From: Neurospora tetrasperma FGSC 2508
Lineage: Eukaryota; Ascomycota; Sordariomycetes; Sordariales; Sordariaceae
Direction: 5' to 3'
Assembly (NCBI RefSeq): GCF_000213175.1
Contig: NW_009799103.1
Coordinates: 3,249,896-3,313,895 of the forward strand
Length of the DNA stretch: 64,000 bases
Positions 1 to 12,119 of the stretch are shown here, in pieces. A program made the translations under genes and the position numbers. Numbering within the stretch: position 1 is the first letter of the stretch; every line of letters begins with the position of its first letter. The notes under the pieces are model-generated. The model did not search any database and had not been told where the DNA came from. It saw only the letters and a program-made list of their open reading frames with translations.

Positions 1-3000
1 CCACTTCCTCTTCTCGACAATCGCCCCCATTCAAAAAATTGCGGATAGAAAAGGCCGGGACGGAGACTGAGTGGTTGGATGCCGGCTGCACTATTGGGGC
101 TCCGTCGCAACGCTATTCCACTCTCATGTCCACCCTCCGGCGACGGGCCAAGACCTTGCGCACCGTGGCACCCTGCTGGCCTGCTTTCATTTCACCTTCT
201 TCTTTGGGATTTTTGTCCACGCTCATGCGAGCATATCTGAGGTTCTGGCCCGGGGGAGCAGGCGAAGGCTGGCAGGTCATCAGGTTCGAGGCCAACAAGC
301 AAAAGGGAATCTTCCCCGAAACCCGATGATTGCGATCCAAGCTCATTCTAATTTCGATGACCTGCTTTCCCCGGGTTGGAGTGACATATCGCTGTGGAGG
401 TGGCGGCATCGTGGTTTTTGGCAACCCCAGAGTGTAGGAATTAGAATGGAAACCGTCAAAATGCGGGGTTGGTGAACGGTTGGTGATTGTTTTACACTAG
501 TGTAGTGTTGAGGCACTACACTCGACCAGAGGGCGGCCAAAAACCCACACATTCATCGACATCACTGCGGCTTGCCTTGTTCGCCTCTACACTACCTACC
601 TGCATGGCATGCACCTCGCCAGACCTCCCTCGCCTACGCCGTTTGGTATCAACGACGTCTTATCTCCCGCGCCATGAAGCCTATCATGGATGCCTCGCAT
701 GCTCACCAACGAGGTAGTCGTACCGCGTCCCCGGGTATCTATAGCAGGCATCTTATCAGATAGGTACCTTCTCGGGGCGGCGCAGAACGCTTGGCATCTA
801 CGGGTATGCCACCTCTCACACCGTCAGCAACGCCCAATCTTTTAGATTGGTGAAAGGTGACGGCGGGACTGATGATCGATGCATACGATAGGTGGGCGGC
901 GTAATTTGATTCCCTTCAGGGCTGCATCCTAATAACGTCGCAGTACATGACGCCTGTCTGGCTTCCAACAGCTTGGACAAGGATCGTTTGATTTCTTTCT
1001 TTTCCCCTGGAGCTGTCGCTGTTGCTGTTCCTGTGATTGTCACCGTCGCCATCATTCTGGAAAACAAGGAAGATCTGGATCATTGGTGTTACCGACAACA
1101 GCGTACGTCTCCAAAAAGAGCTTGATAGTACATAAACATCGGAAAACTTAATCATGCACGTGTCACGCTCCATGATGGGAATGGCATGCACAGCGCTTGG
1201 CCGCGGCAGAAAGATACCCAGCAAGGCCAGGGTTTTCGACACCGGGTTTTCTCGACAATTGGCTCATTCCCCACTGCTTTTACCTTCCTGATTTGTCATT
1301 TGGCGATGTGTAGATATCCGAGACGGAGGCAATTTTACTGGTCCAGCAGCTACATACCCCAGAATCAAAGCTGTGATCCACTCAGGTTTAGAGCCATCCG
1401 AACTCCCGTATCAACACAGGTGCGTGGACCCCGAACCTGATGGTTATCCACACGGCGGTTTTCGACGACCAGGACGGCCGCGGCAATATACCCGATAAAT
1501 GCTACAACCTTGTCCTTTGGTTACTTGTAGGTAGTGTAGAAGCAGGTGATCAACCCGAACCAAATCACACATTCCCTGACCTTTCTTCTTTTGACCCTCC
1601 ATTTGTGAGCGCATACCGCGGCGACCCTCAGACATGTCGTGGACGACCTGCATGCCGCATCAACCCGACACGTGTTGCCGTCCGGGGAGTTCCATTCTAG
1701 ACCGGCTGCCAAGACCGGGGACCCATCCTGCTGGGAGGTGGGGTCAGAGAGGGTCTTTTCAGGAGAGACCATTACCATAGTTGCATAGATTACTTGCTAT
1801 GATTAGCAGTAAGAAAGAGTATGCCCTTCATCTACACCACATATGGGACCGATACGCATGTAGAACAGGAAGAAAGGGGCAAGAAGTCAAGTGCTGGACC
1901 CTCGCACATGCCTGAACTGCGGTGTGGGATATACCCGCGGTTCCTACAATGTCTTACCTGCCCCTGTGTACCAACCTCTCGTCACATCCATCAAAAGCAA
2001 CTCCAACAAATGCTAAGAGTTGGGTTGAGCGCCAGAGTTGGTCAATAAGATGCTCTCAGCACCTTGCATCTCGCAAATCTGATTCCAAGCTTGTGGGACT
2101 GTCGCGACGAGAGATGTGTAGACACTGACCAAGTTGGGATCTGGAAGAGCACCAAACCAACGTATGAGGGGGCCCAGGGCATGGCACCCCTTTTTGGCAT
2201 CTTACTTTTGCTCCCATCACCAATGGTACCTCGCCGACGAGATGTCAACCGCCCATCGTGTACTTCTTTTCATTGGGAGCTTCCGTATGTCGACAAAGCG
2301 TCCATAAACTGATTGTGATGTCACCTCGGATTGATGTCCTGATTTGGGTCACATGAAGCGAGGCATGGCGCCAGGACCGGCGATGGGGGCAGTAGGCTTG
2401 TGCTGGCGTTTTGGACGGGATCCGTTGTACACTCATTCACATGGAGTCCGAGCTCGATGTGAGACGGTTTGGCAAGTACTGTTGTGGTTCAATTCGTTAG
2501 CCGAAGTCGGTTCAGAATAGCCTCGCGGCGACCCTTCTCACCTCCCTGCACGGCATCAGGCGGTAATGGTGCGCGCGGGTGTCTCGCAGGCTGCACGATA
2601 CTTCCTTGCGAGCCTGGACTGGCACGTCTAGCGTAAACGAGTTGCTTAGATGCTCATGATGAAAAAGAATGAAGGTTCAAAGACAATCTGGAAAGAAACT
2701 GAATGGGATAGCCGTGGGAAGGGGCTCTGCGGGGAGGTGGTCGGATGACGAACAAAAAAAATCGAGATGCGATTGCCGTGGAATGGAACGCCGTGCGGGA
2801 CTCGATGCCCCTGTTTACCTGTCTTACTGTAGTGCTCCAGTCCTCAAGCCGGCCGTGACGTTTACACAGTACAAGTAGGGTGGATCTCGACTCGGTAGCT
2901 CCTGGCGTGCCTGCGCTGGCTCTTCTGGGAGCAGCCGCACTGCAGTGCTAGCATCGCGGGATCCGCTGGCTCCTGCTGCTGCGATACATTACTACCTCTA

Positions 3001-5254
3001 CACAGTATGGGCTATACGCCGCGCATTGCGCACCTCAAAAGACGGACTGCTCGATTTTGCTGATTTCGGCATTGTGGAGGAGGATAACTCGACTGCGTCT
3101 TATTGATATTCCACCTATCTAACCTCTACGGGCTTCCCCAAAGGTTAGGGTCAGTGAGTGTTGGGATAAGGTCCGGAGTGCAAGGGGGCGGTGAGAGGTC
3201 CCCGCGTGTGGAGGGAAAACAATAGCTTTCGAAACGATGTGAATCCGACTTCTCGTTGTCGTGGTTTGAGATGATGACTTTGGAAGATAGTCGCTGCGCG
3301 CGAAAGACATGCCCAGCTCGTCGGGTGGGGTTAAAGCCAGCGATTTTGTAGTGTAAACCCCACACAGTCAGTTTATCTTAGTCCGAGTCATCGGCATTGC
3401 ACCTCGATCTCGCCTCGCACCTTCATCTTTGCAACTCAACTTGAACAACATGTTGTACTATGTATTTCGCATCCACAGACGAAGACAGCTTGATATCCCT
3501 GACAGAGGACAAATATATACCCTGGCATCTCTGACTACACATTTCCACAGTTCAATTCACTTTCCACTTAGTAACCCTGGGTTACTCCCCGAACTCGAAT
3601 TCGGTTGTGTGGACGACAGGAGCTGAACACAAAACGCGAGTCAAGCGAGCTTTTGGCTAGGCGAATCCAAAATCCATTTCCACCCGTTTCCACCATTCCG
3701 CCGTGTATTCAATCCTTCATTTCACTGGCGGCAATTCCGTCGCCCCGCACGTAACAGGTCTGCCGGAGAAAGCACCGATGAGCTGATAACTGAGCCCGCC
3801 GATGCGACGCCAAGTGCCACTGTCTTCCATCTGTCATCCATCCCAAGTCCCATTGGTATGGAGTGGGAAATCCTGCCACGCCTATACCGCCTGCTGGGCA
3901 CAAGTTGAGAGAATCAAACTTCAACATCGCATGGTCACACAGCAGGACACGCGACGGACGAGCCGGAACAGAGCCAGAGCATCACCTTGGGATGAGGAGA
4001 TAGTTGGGCGCTCACACCGTCGCTCCGGGTCGCGTACTACTGGCCCTTTTTGGTGTCGGTTTGGCTGGCTGAAGGCTGGAGTTACGACCTGGGAATGCGA
4101 GTGCATATATACATACCTACCTAGGGGTCACGGCGTTGCCCTGGCTGAAACGGCGCAGGAGCCCGCCCAGGGACGGCGTTTAAGGCAATTTTCAGGTATG
4201 ATATTCAGGAGGGGGGGACGGGATGCCACCGACGCACGCTACAGGCCAAGCAACTGAACCAAGTGGTAACAAAAGTTGACCAGGGCACGGCCGGACAAAC
4301 TTGGACGAGTCGCGGATAGGAGCACGACATGACAACTGATTCCATGGCTTTCCCACTGGCTGGGTTTGATCATCTTCCTGTCACCTCCCTCCATTGCACT
4401 ATTGATGATGTGGATGCCGCTCGGGTATTGATGTTGGATGCGTGGCTGCGTTGTGACTGTGTCACTCCGACAAATGCACCCGTGCTGTTTGGTAAATGTT
4501 AGCCATATGCACTTCTTCACGCCAGTGGCACAGCACTACAAGTGAAGCGTACTAACTGCCACTAACAAGCATGTTCCATGTCCGTTGAGCTGCGCTGGAC
4601 CGATCCATCGTCCCGCCGACTCCAGTCGAGCTGGCGCTTCACAAACACAGCTGCCGTCATCCTGCACTTCAGCTCGCAACAGGAATTTTCCTCCCTTGCA
4701 CCCAGTTTCAGAATAATCTCATCGTTCATTCATCCTCAAAAGCCATTCCAGAACTCAAGACCACCTCAGCCTAGTAACACTACACTACGTCTGCAGGAAT
4801 CACAGAGCAATATTCATTATACTTTTCCTTTGGCGCTGGCGCAACGATCCCTTACTTTCTACAATTCACAGCGAGTAGCACTCACCACTCACTACTCATC
4901 AGGCCGCTGGTTCTGGTTCTCAACTTTCCAACATCTCCACGTCATTCAATCGCCCATCAATTCCCGTAACCAATCGATATTGCACCGCACCAGCACCCGC
5001 TGGCTGTGAAGATCCAGTCTTGGCTTAACACGATTCCATTTGCAACAATATTTTAAACGTCGCAGCCTGGTCCTTTTCTTCGACGAAAACCCACGACGTC
5101 CTGGCAACAATCCACTTTCCCCTCATTTATCCGGCACCAAATCAAGTATCGTCTCGGCACCTTATCAAATTTGACAACCTTGACGACAACAACCATCTCG
5201 CACGCGACTTCTAGGCCAAATCACCAATCACCTACCTTCTGAGAAACCTTCAAA
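1..5254. other. Long stretch without a convincing gene
   Basis: No reading frame here has both an ATG start and recognisable protein character; the open frames are short and overlap on both strands. The last ~600 bases before 5255 are pyrimidine-rich and are likely the promoter and 5' leader of the next gene. An ATG-started 143-codon frame (4578-5009) lies in that leader and resembles no family I know. Two open blocks at 920-1102 and 1210-1313, in one consistent phase and bounded by plausible splice sites, are discussed as a finding. TACC/GGTA-type tetranucleotide clusters occur, for example near 4106-4120. I see no tRNA, 5S rRNA or transposon. Confidence 0.6.
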
Positions 5255-6154
5255 ATGTCCAAACTTCTCAACGGTCTGCTTAGGGAGCAACACCACCAGA
5301 ACCAGCATGGCCTCGGGCCCGGCTTCGGCCATGGTCATGGTCATCCGCACTCTTCCGAATTCCACGGTCCCAACCGGGACCACATGATAAGCGCGAAGGC
5401 AGCGACTCTGATTCTCCGTGGTGTGATTGCGACCGGACCCGACCCATCTTCGGCTTTCCGGACTTCTTCACCTACATCTGGCCCCAGCCCCACATCCCGG
5501 CCCAACACTAGTTCCGGCCACAACCCGACCAGCTCACAGCTCTTCACTCTTTCTTCCCAACAGCAACGTCAAGACCAATACCGAGTCCACACCCAAGGCC
5601 AACAACACGGTGCGGCCGAGTACGAGTACGACGACGACGATCATTATGAAGATGATCAGTATGACGACGACGAAGCGCCCACTTCTGCTGCTAGCAGCTT
5701 CAGCAGCACTCACGGCAGCGTCGTAGTCGGCGGCGGCAGTTTCTGTAGCAGGGATTGGTTCGATGCTCGGCAACCTTCTGCTGCTGCGGTGGCGGCGGCG
5801 ACTGCCTCGTTTGGGTCTTCGACCACGAGACCGGCGTCGTCGTCGTTATCGTTGCCGCACAACCCGTCTGTTCCGAGCGGGGTCCCCAGATCGATGGTTG
5901 CTGCAGGCATCGGAGGCATCGGCATTGGCAGCGGCAGAGAAAGTGTTTGCGGAGTCATGCAGCACCCCCACCACCAACACTCCAAGTCTGTACCGGTTCT
6001 AATGTCAATGAAGGATCAGTACAGTCGGATGGCCATGATGCAGAACGCTCGCGACGGGAGCCGAGGGTATTTGGATGTGGATGATGAGGAGGAGGGAGGT
6101 GAAGATGAACGGGGATTCGTAATGCCAAACAGCAAGAGGGCTCGGCGAGGTTGA
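5255..6154 (+). CDS. Hypothetical low-complexity protein, single exon, 299 aa
   Basis: I do not recognise this protein. It is an uninterrupted frame with an ATG in good fungal context (CAAAATGTC) after a pyrimidine-rich leader. The N-terminus (about residues 1-45) is His/Gly/Gln-rich with GHGHGH runs. A short ordered-looking segment with AKAATLILRG follows (about 48-58), then a long Ser/Thr/Pro/Gln-rich stretch, an acidic Asp/Tyr cluster (about 123-140), Ala/Ser- and Gly/Ile-rich stretches, and an acidic DDEEEGGEDE patch close to the end. The last residues, NSKRARRG, look like a basic nuclear-localisation signal. The composition suggests a mostly disordered protein, possibly nuclear. No enzyme motif is visible. 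Frame length and a consistent codon pattern favour a real gene. Confidence 0.7.
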   Translation: MSKLLNGLLREQHHQNQHGLGPGFGHGHGHPHSSEFHGPNRDHMISAKAATLILRGVIATGPDPSSAFRTSSPTSGPSPTSRPNTSSGHNPTSSQLFTLSSQQQRQDQYRVHTQGQQHGAAEYEYDDDDHYEDDQYDDDEAPTSAASSFSSTHGSVVVGGGSFCSRDWFDARQPSAAAVAAATASFGSSTTRPASSSLSLPHNPSVPSGVPRSMVAAGIGGIGIGSGRESVCGVMQHPHHQHSKSVPVLMSMKDQYSRMAMMQNARDGSRGYLDVDDEEEGGEDERGFVMPNSKRARRG

Positions 6155-6957
6155 ATTTGCAGCTTGAAAAAAACAAACTGGGGAGGAAAGGAGGGGGAGA
6201 AGCTCGCAGCTAAAGAGGGATTTGAAATGAAAAGCAGGCAGGTTTGCTGCAGGTGGATGCGGGTGCGCTGCACCTGATTCTACCAAGCCAAGGGATGCAA
6301 TGGACGAACAAGGATACGGGGCAAGGAAATGAACGAATGTGCAAACGACCGAACGACTTTTACAACTCAAAAGCATTTAATGTAACACGAAAGGGAGAAA
6401 GAGGGAACAAAGGGACATGACAAGCGGGGTATGACATGATAGCACAGAAAAAAAGACATGAAGGGAAAACAACCGGGCGTGGACGCATGCTATATATGAT
6501 GGGACGAGGGAAACAAGAAGAAGGGGGGCCAAAGCGAGGTGTCTGGGGCAAGGAAGCGGTGGTACAGGGTATTCCGTCAAGAGGGTCAGGTTGGCTTTTA
6601 TTTCTTTCACAGATACGGCGGCATGAGACGTGCAGACTCTTTTTTTTTCTTCCCACGACGGCATATAAAGGAGGGCACATATGAACGAACGATAAGGAAA
6701 GACGAAAAAAAAAATCATGATAAACTAGGTTAGGCCAAGGTTAGGTAGGTAGCCACGTCACCACTTCAAATTCCAGAGACGTGTCTTGGCATGATGAGAA
6801 AGAAGAGACTTTGCCTAATAGACCGAAGCTCGAGAGGTTGTCTACATGGTGGGTTATCAAGCAACAACAAGGCTGAGATTGAAACTGGAAGGACGAAGAC
6901 TTGCAACATCGGGTATTTGCTAAAATGCGCAACATCAAGACTTATCATAACTAAGCC
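6155..6957. other. Intergenic, convergent 3' ends
   Basis: This lies between the hypothetical gene ending at 6154 (+) and the kinase/phosphatase gene ending at 6958 (-), so it should hold both 3' untranslated regions. The sequence is purine-rich with several A runs. A GGTAGGTAG cluster lies near 6743-6751. No gene is supported. Confidence 0.6.
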
Positions 6958-8705
6958 CTAAATCCAGTATTTCCCCCATATTTCATATTCCTCTTTGGTT
7001 CCTCTGAACTTGAAGTCCACCTCGGTAACGTCCTGGAAGCCTTCTTTGACCTTGGGCTCCTTGAACCGGGCGTTGAAGCTGTTGAAGGCAAGCTTCGGGA
7101 GTGATGTTCGGGATTCGGGGTTAAGCTGTTGGTCAGGGAAAGAGAGAGAGGTTAGCGACTACCAGCTAACTGAAGGAAGGAAGGAAGAGGGGAAAAGAAA
7201 GAGCAAAAAAACATAACTCACTGGTTTATTCAACGCCCTCACAGCATCATTGTGCTCACAAACAACCAACGGCGTCCGAAACCACACACACCGAACCGGC
7301 ACCCCCTGTTTCTTCGCGAGCTCAACCCACTGCTTGCGGGTATCCGGATCGGGATTGGTGTTGTCCACCACCACCGAGTCGCCTTCCTTCAGATACTCGG
7401 TTGCTGCCTTGAGGCACTTGTCTTTGGACTTCAGCACGTCCTGGTTGACCCGCTCGAAACCAAGAGGTTTCAGATGTCGCCAGTAAAAGGTCGACTTGCC
7501 GGCGCCAGGGGGGCCGACGAAGAGGATCAGTTCCTGAGGGGAGGTTTTGGTGAAGAGGATTTCTTTTTTCGATGATGATGATGATGACGAGGAGGAGTCT
7601 TGATCATGTGAGGAGGAGGGATAAGGGTATTTGACAAGGTCGAAATCCCTGGTGAAATTCCTCGGCTCCTCCCCCAAAAAGAACTCTTCGGGCGTTTGGT
7701 ACTTGATGCCCACGTTGTGCGCTAGGTTGCGGTCTGAGCAGCTAAAGTCTTTGGGAGTTGCGGTCGCTTTACGCCCATTACTATTTGGTGGAAGCTCCGA
7801 CTGGCGACCGCCGGCGTCGCCGACGAAAATGCTGTTCTCGAGGTCGATGTCGTCGTCGTTGATCAGGTTGTAGTCGGCCTTCATCTCTAGCCACATCCCG
7901 GGGCGTGGCTTGCGGTAGATGTCCTTGCCTGTGGCAGCGTAGAGCGTCGTGGGGATGTCGAGCTGGGAGAGCACGGCGGAGCATTTTTGCTTGAATTGGG
8001 GCACGCGGTCGAGTTGGGCTTTGGGGGTCTTGGGTTTGGAGGAGGAGGAGGAGGGAGAGGCGTGGAGAGTTAGGCCGCCTTGGTTGGTGAAGATTATGAC
8101 TTGGTATCTGATGTTTTCCGGAACGATTAGCTATTTGATCCAGGTGATGGGTTGTGGTGGACATGAGGACGCACCCTTCTACATTGTACAGCTTTCGCAA
8201 GCGATCAGGGACCGAGTGGTGCCACCATTTCCAGTCGGCTGCGTCGTGGGAGTGTTTCTTGCCAGAGGCCGATGTGATTAGGGTCGAGTCCTGTTAACAC
8301 GAATCAGAATGATTATACGCCGGGTTGCTGGGCACAATCTAGGCTCCTACAAGATCAAAGGCTGCAATCTTTCTCCTCTTGACTGTTTCGTTCCCTGATT
8401 CATCGTTCGTCGGCGATCCTTCCGGGACGTACTTGGCTACAAGAAGGGTGGCAGGCGAGTCGGCATCGGGGCTTTTCTCTGTCCAGGTGGTTCGGTCCTT
8501 TGGTTTCTGGGATACAGGGGTAAAGAAGCTTGCGACCGCGCTCTCTGTATGTCGCGCGGGAAGTGTTAGCGCATGCGCTCACTGCATAACAGAGGAATTA
8601 CGGGCAATGAAGCGAACTTGAGATGGCGGTTTGGGCTTTGCGCTTCAAGGGCGGAGGAGAAATCGAGCGATCGCCTTCGGCTGCAGGACGTTTTGTTGGT
8701 GCCAT
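6958..8705 (-). CDS. pnk1: Bifunctional polynucleotide kinase 3'-phosphatase (PNKP family)
   Basis: This protein repairs DNA strand-break ends by removing 3'-phosphates and phosphorylating 5'-hydroxyls, mainly in the nucleus. I infer five exons: 8618-8705, 8351-8544, 8175-8290, 7222-8107 and 6958-7125, giving 483 aa. The N-terminus has a basic KRPAAEG...KRK segment, then KSAVASFFTPVSQ. The HAD phosphatase motif I is FDLDSTLI (aspartates about 93 and 95), followed by VIIFTNQGG, the KDIYRKPRPGMW segment and VGDAGGR. After a poly-Ser linker comes the kinase P-loop GPPGAGKS (about 331-338), then VVDNTNPD and a C-terminal end in YWI. The start is the first ATG, next to the basic leader. Motif I has Ser where animal enzymes have Gly (DxDGT), which I believe is common in fungi. 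The symbol follows S. pombe pnk1. Intron 1 has a GTTCGC donor and is the least certain boundary. Confidence 0.9.
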
Positions 8706-11700
8706 GACCTTTTGAATTATAGAGAATGATCGTCCAAAATGATGTGGTGTGGGCAAACGAGGAGAAGTGGTCGCACATAGGCAGACGCGTCGAATTATCG
8801 TGAGTTGTCCCATGGGTAATGCAGAGACGCGCCTGTGGAAGCTCGAGCAGGGGATCGCTAGGAGCGAAACCATGTGACGAGCCGCGGTAGCGCGTGCATC
8901 AAAGGTTTTACAAGAAACAAAGACATGGCTCGCTTTGGCGCACGGAGTCTATGACTTATCTTGTAGAGATCCGCTGGCCAAACACTCATGCCCCTGCAGA
9001 GGCCTGTCTACAATCTGGACGTCAACATCACACAGGTTTCCGCATCCCAGTCACTGGCATTAATCGCCATCACCAGGCACCTTGCCAGCTCCTGCAAATT
9101 TTGGCCACCAGCTTTTGTTACACACAGCTACCTACCTATTCTAGCTTTGAGATTTGATTGAGATTATGTCTCCCATGACAGCGCGCGGTCGCAGTCAGAT
9201 CAACGCCGGAAACCCGGAGAGATGAAGTGTGCTGAACACTTCAAGTTGTTACGGTAGAAGGATTATGGAAAAACAACCTTCTACAGATTATATACTCACC
9301 AGTGCGACTGAGCACCATCCTCACCTTGTCCACTGTCGGTTGTAGGGCCGTACGCACCGCCTGATTCCCGTAAGCTAACCCTCCATCCTGAGCCTCAAGA
9401 CTTGATCCCCCAAGAGCGCTTTGTTGAACGAACGTGTTCGAAACGAGTCGCACCTCGTAAGGCAGCAAATCGGTGCCGTTTCGAAGAAAACACGCGCGCG
9501 GGTACAAGCATAAACTTTTATATGCAGAGATCATGGGGTACAACGGTGCACAGTGTTCGGACCAGAAGAGAGGATGAATAGGACCGACCAATCCGAGTAA
9601 TAAACGTCGTGAAACTTGTCTCGGTGCAAGCCCAGACGAGTGAGAAGGGGATAGCAGCGCACCACCTCCCCGTCAGCGATGTTACCTTTGGGCGACATGG
9701 AATATCGACAGTCTTTTCTGGTTCGGATCACAGCTCGACGTGCCGGAAACCCGGGGTTGGCGAATCGCTCACTGGCTTGACGTTACCTTTACCGAGCCTG
9801 CGAATCAACGAAACTCGAGCCCACCGTCCTCGCATCTCTTCCTCAAAAGATCAAGGACTGTAACGTGTCCTGTACCATACCAGTCGGTCGGTACGGGTGG
9901 TTTGAGTGGTTTAGCTATGCTGCCGATGTCAACAGCAGAGCAGCAAGCCTTGTTCAAGCGCTCAAGTTGTGTGCCATTGGGATCACTACAGTGCCGTCAG
10001 AATTCACCATCCACACACCCAGAAACGGCCATATGCTGTGCTTGTTTACGCAACAGCTTCATGGTGGCGCAAACTGTTGGTTGTCTGATTCGGCCCTTTC
10101 GTTTTCAGCTCACTTATTCAGACGGCGAATCTCGGTTCGTGGTCTCGCTGATGGATGCGCAACTTGCGATATCTACACTGCCTTGGACGCTGGAAAGACG
10201 TTCGGAGAGGACGAGACAACATCTTCTTGGCGAAGCTATGACGTCACTCAAGGACCCCTACTCTTTGGTAAGCTTTCTTGGCATCTACATTGTCTCACTC
10301 ACGACGGTTGAGCACTTGCTTCCATCAAGAGCCATCGCCAAGAGTGTGGTACCTCTATTTTGACCGGAATCCCCAAGGTAGACATTTGATTCAAGAGCAC
10401 TGAAGTACTAAGGGGTCAGGACTGAGGACCTTGCTATCACTAACCATCTGTCCTAACCTCCGTCGTATACTCCGCAAAATACTGCATCACGGCGAGAACA
10501 TCAGCGATCTGGTCAGGTGTTCCAAGTGAAGTTAGCCATATCCGGCCACTTGGGAAAGGAGCTTCTGTTCCCTGCATCAGGTCAACCGACCAAAGCATGG
10601 GTGGTGTGATGGGATGGCAATGAAGGAACCACAGCTGCAACGGGAACCGGGAGTTCGGCGCAGAATCAGGCAGTGGACCAGCACACATATTCAATTTGGT
10701 GGGTGAGAAACCCCATGGGGATGACAGGGGATGGCTTGGATGGCTTGAGCCGCTCTGGGGAACCTAGTAGCCTCCATACCAGCATGACGAATGTGAGGTC
10801 ACGAATAGCTGCGCCGCAGAGTTTCGAAACAACGTTCCCCTTGTGAAAAGAGCTGACTTTTACAATGTGGAAGACCACCAGTCACAGGCGTGAGCTGTCG
10901 AGGTTTTACTTGTTCCTGGAATAGGTATGTAACGAAAGAGAAATGAGAGAAAGGTGGACAGTCAGCAACATGGAAGGTCCTTGAGGGGTTCGAGACAAGT
11001 TCATTCCAAGTGGAAGATTGCCGCCAGACTCGAAGTCGGTCTGCTGGGCAACCCGAGGCTGGAGAATAGTCGGTAGGATCCAGTGATTTTCCTGGACATC
11101 GATGTCCCTTCCCATCCGAGGTCACGGGGTTATTGCATGTACGATCCCTACTACTTTTAATTTATGTGAACGGTTGTGCCTCCCCCAACTTCCTTCTTCG
11201 GTCACGATCGGCTGCAGTGCAGCACCCGGTAGGGAGGTGGTCAAAGCCCTTGGTTCGATGTCCGAGACTGGTTACCATGAGCTGCTGCAGAATGGCAGAG
11301 CTCCGAATGTCGAGGAAGTCCTAGCCATCCAACTCACCAAATAGAAATGAGCAGGGCAGCCGTGGTCTTGGGTACTTATGGGAGAGAGCAACCGGTGTTG
11401 TTTAACAATTGCACATGCACCGCTTTTATTCTTCCCTACCGGACGTCTGCCTTTATGCCCCTTGAACAGCCGCATCGAGTCCAAGTCTCCGGGTAACTGT
11501 ACCTCTGCTGAACACAGTCGGCCTTGTTATTATCAGCCCGGTTGACATCTCAGCTCGCAGCCTCGCTCCTTCTCTATTGCAATGCCGCTTCCCAGGAGAC
11601 CTTGAGCAACACGTACACCAAACCCACCTGATGAGTGCAGTGAATGCCCGAGAGAGAGACAGATTCAACCTGCCTGATTCCTTCCAGGTTCAAAGCAAGT

Positions 11701-12119
11701 GGAACCCGCTCTCACGCTGCCTCCTGCCCGGGCCTTCACTTGGTTGCCCCTTCACTTTGTCGGAACTCCGTACGTACAGAGCCCCAGGGTCCAGGCTTCA
11801 CTTGCTGCCGTACTTCGTCTGCTTGTTATCCTTTAAAGCTCCTTTACTTTTCCCCCTCTTCCTCTTCCACCTTTTTTTTTATTTTCTACCGCAAGTCAAT
11901 CCTTGGCTTTCACTCCCTACCCTTCACCTCTGTTTTCGAGACACTCCTCTTTTGGTTGCCGAAACACCTCCTACAAAACCGCCCACAAAGTATCGCTACT
12001 ATCAGCTTTCCTCCGACCTTGATAACCGCCTACCTCCTCGACCCTGGTGGTATATGCCTCCATAGCACCCGATTCCAATATACGATTTTGGACCTTGCCT
12101 TGGGCAAACCCACGACACG
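8706..12119. other. Intergenic, divergent promoters; no supported gene
   Basis: About 3.4 kb separates the minus-strand kinase/phosphatase gene from the plus-strand transporter gene. The longest open frames (around 9740-10363, 9865-10311 and 11577-12065 on +, 9241-9591 on -) overlap one another. Two of them (9740 and 9865) open with GTG, and none has recognisable protein features. The pyrimidine-rich run at about 11850-11890 and the following sequence probably form the transporter promoter and leader. Confidence 0.55.

Noticed and set aside
9740-10363. 207-codon plus-strand open frame in the 8.7-12.1 kb interval
   Set aside because: It opens with GTG, overlaps another open frame of similar length in a second phase, and has no domain, repeat or signal feature.
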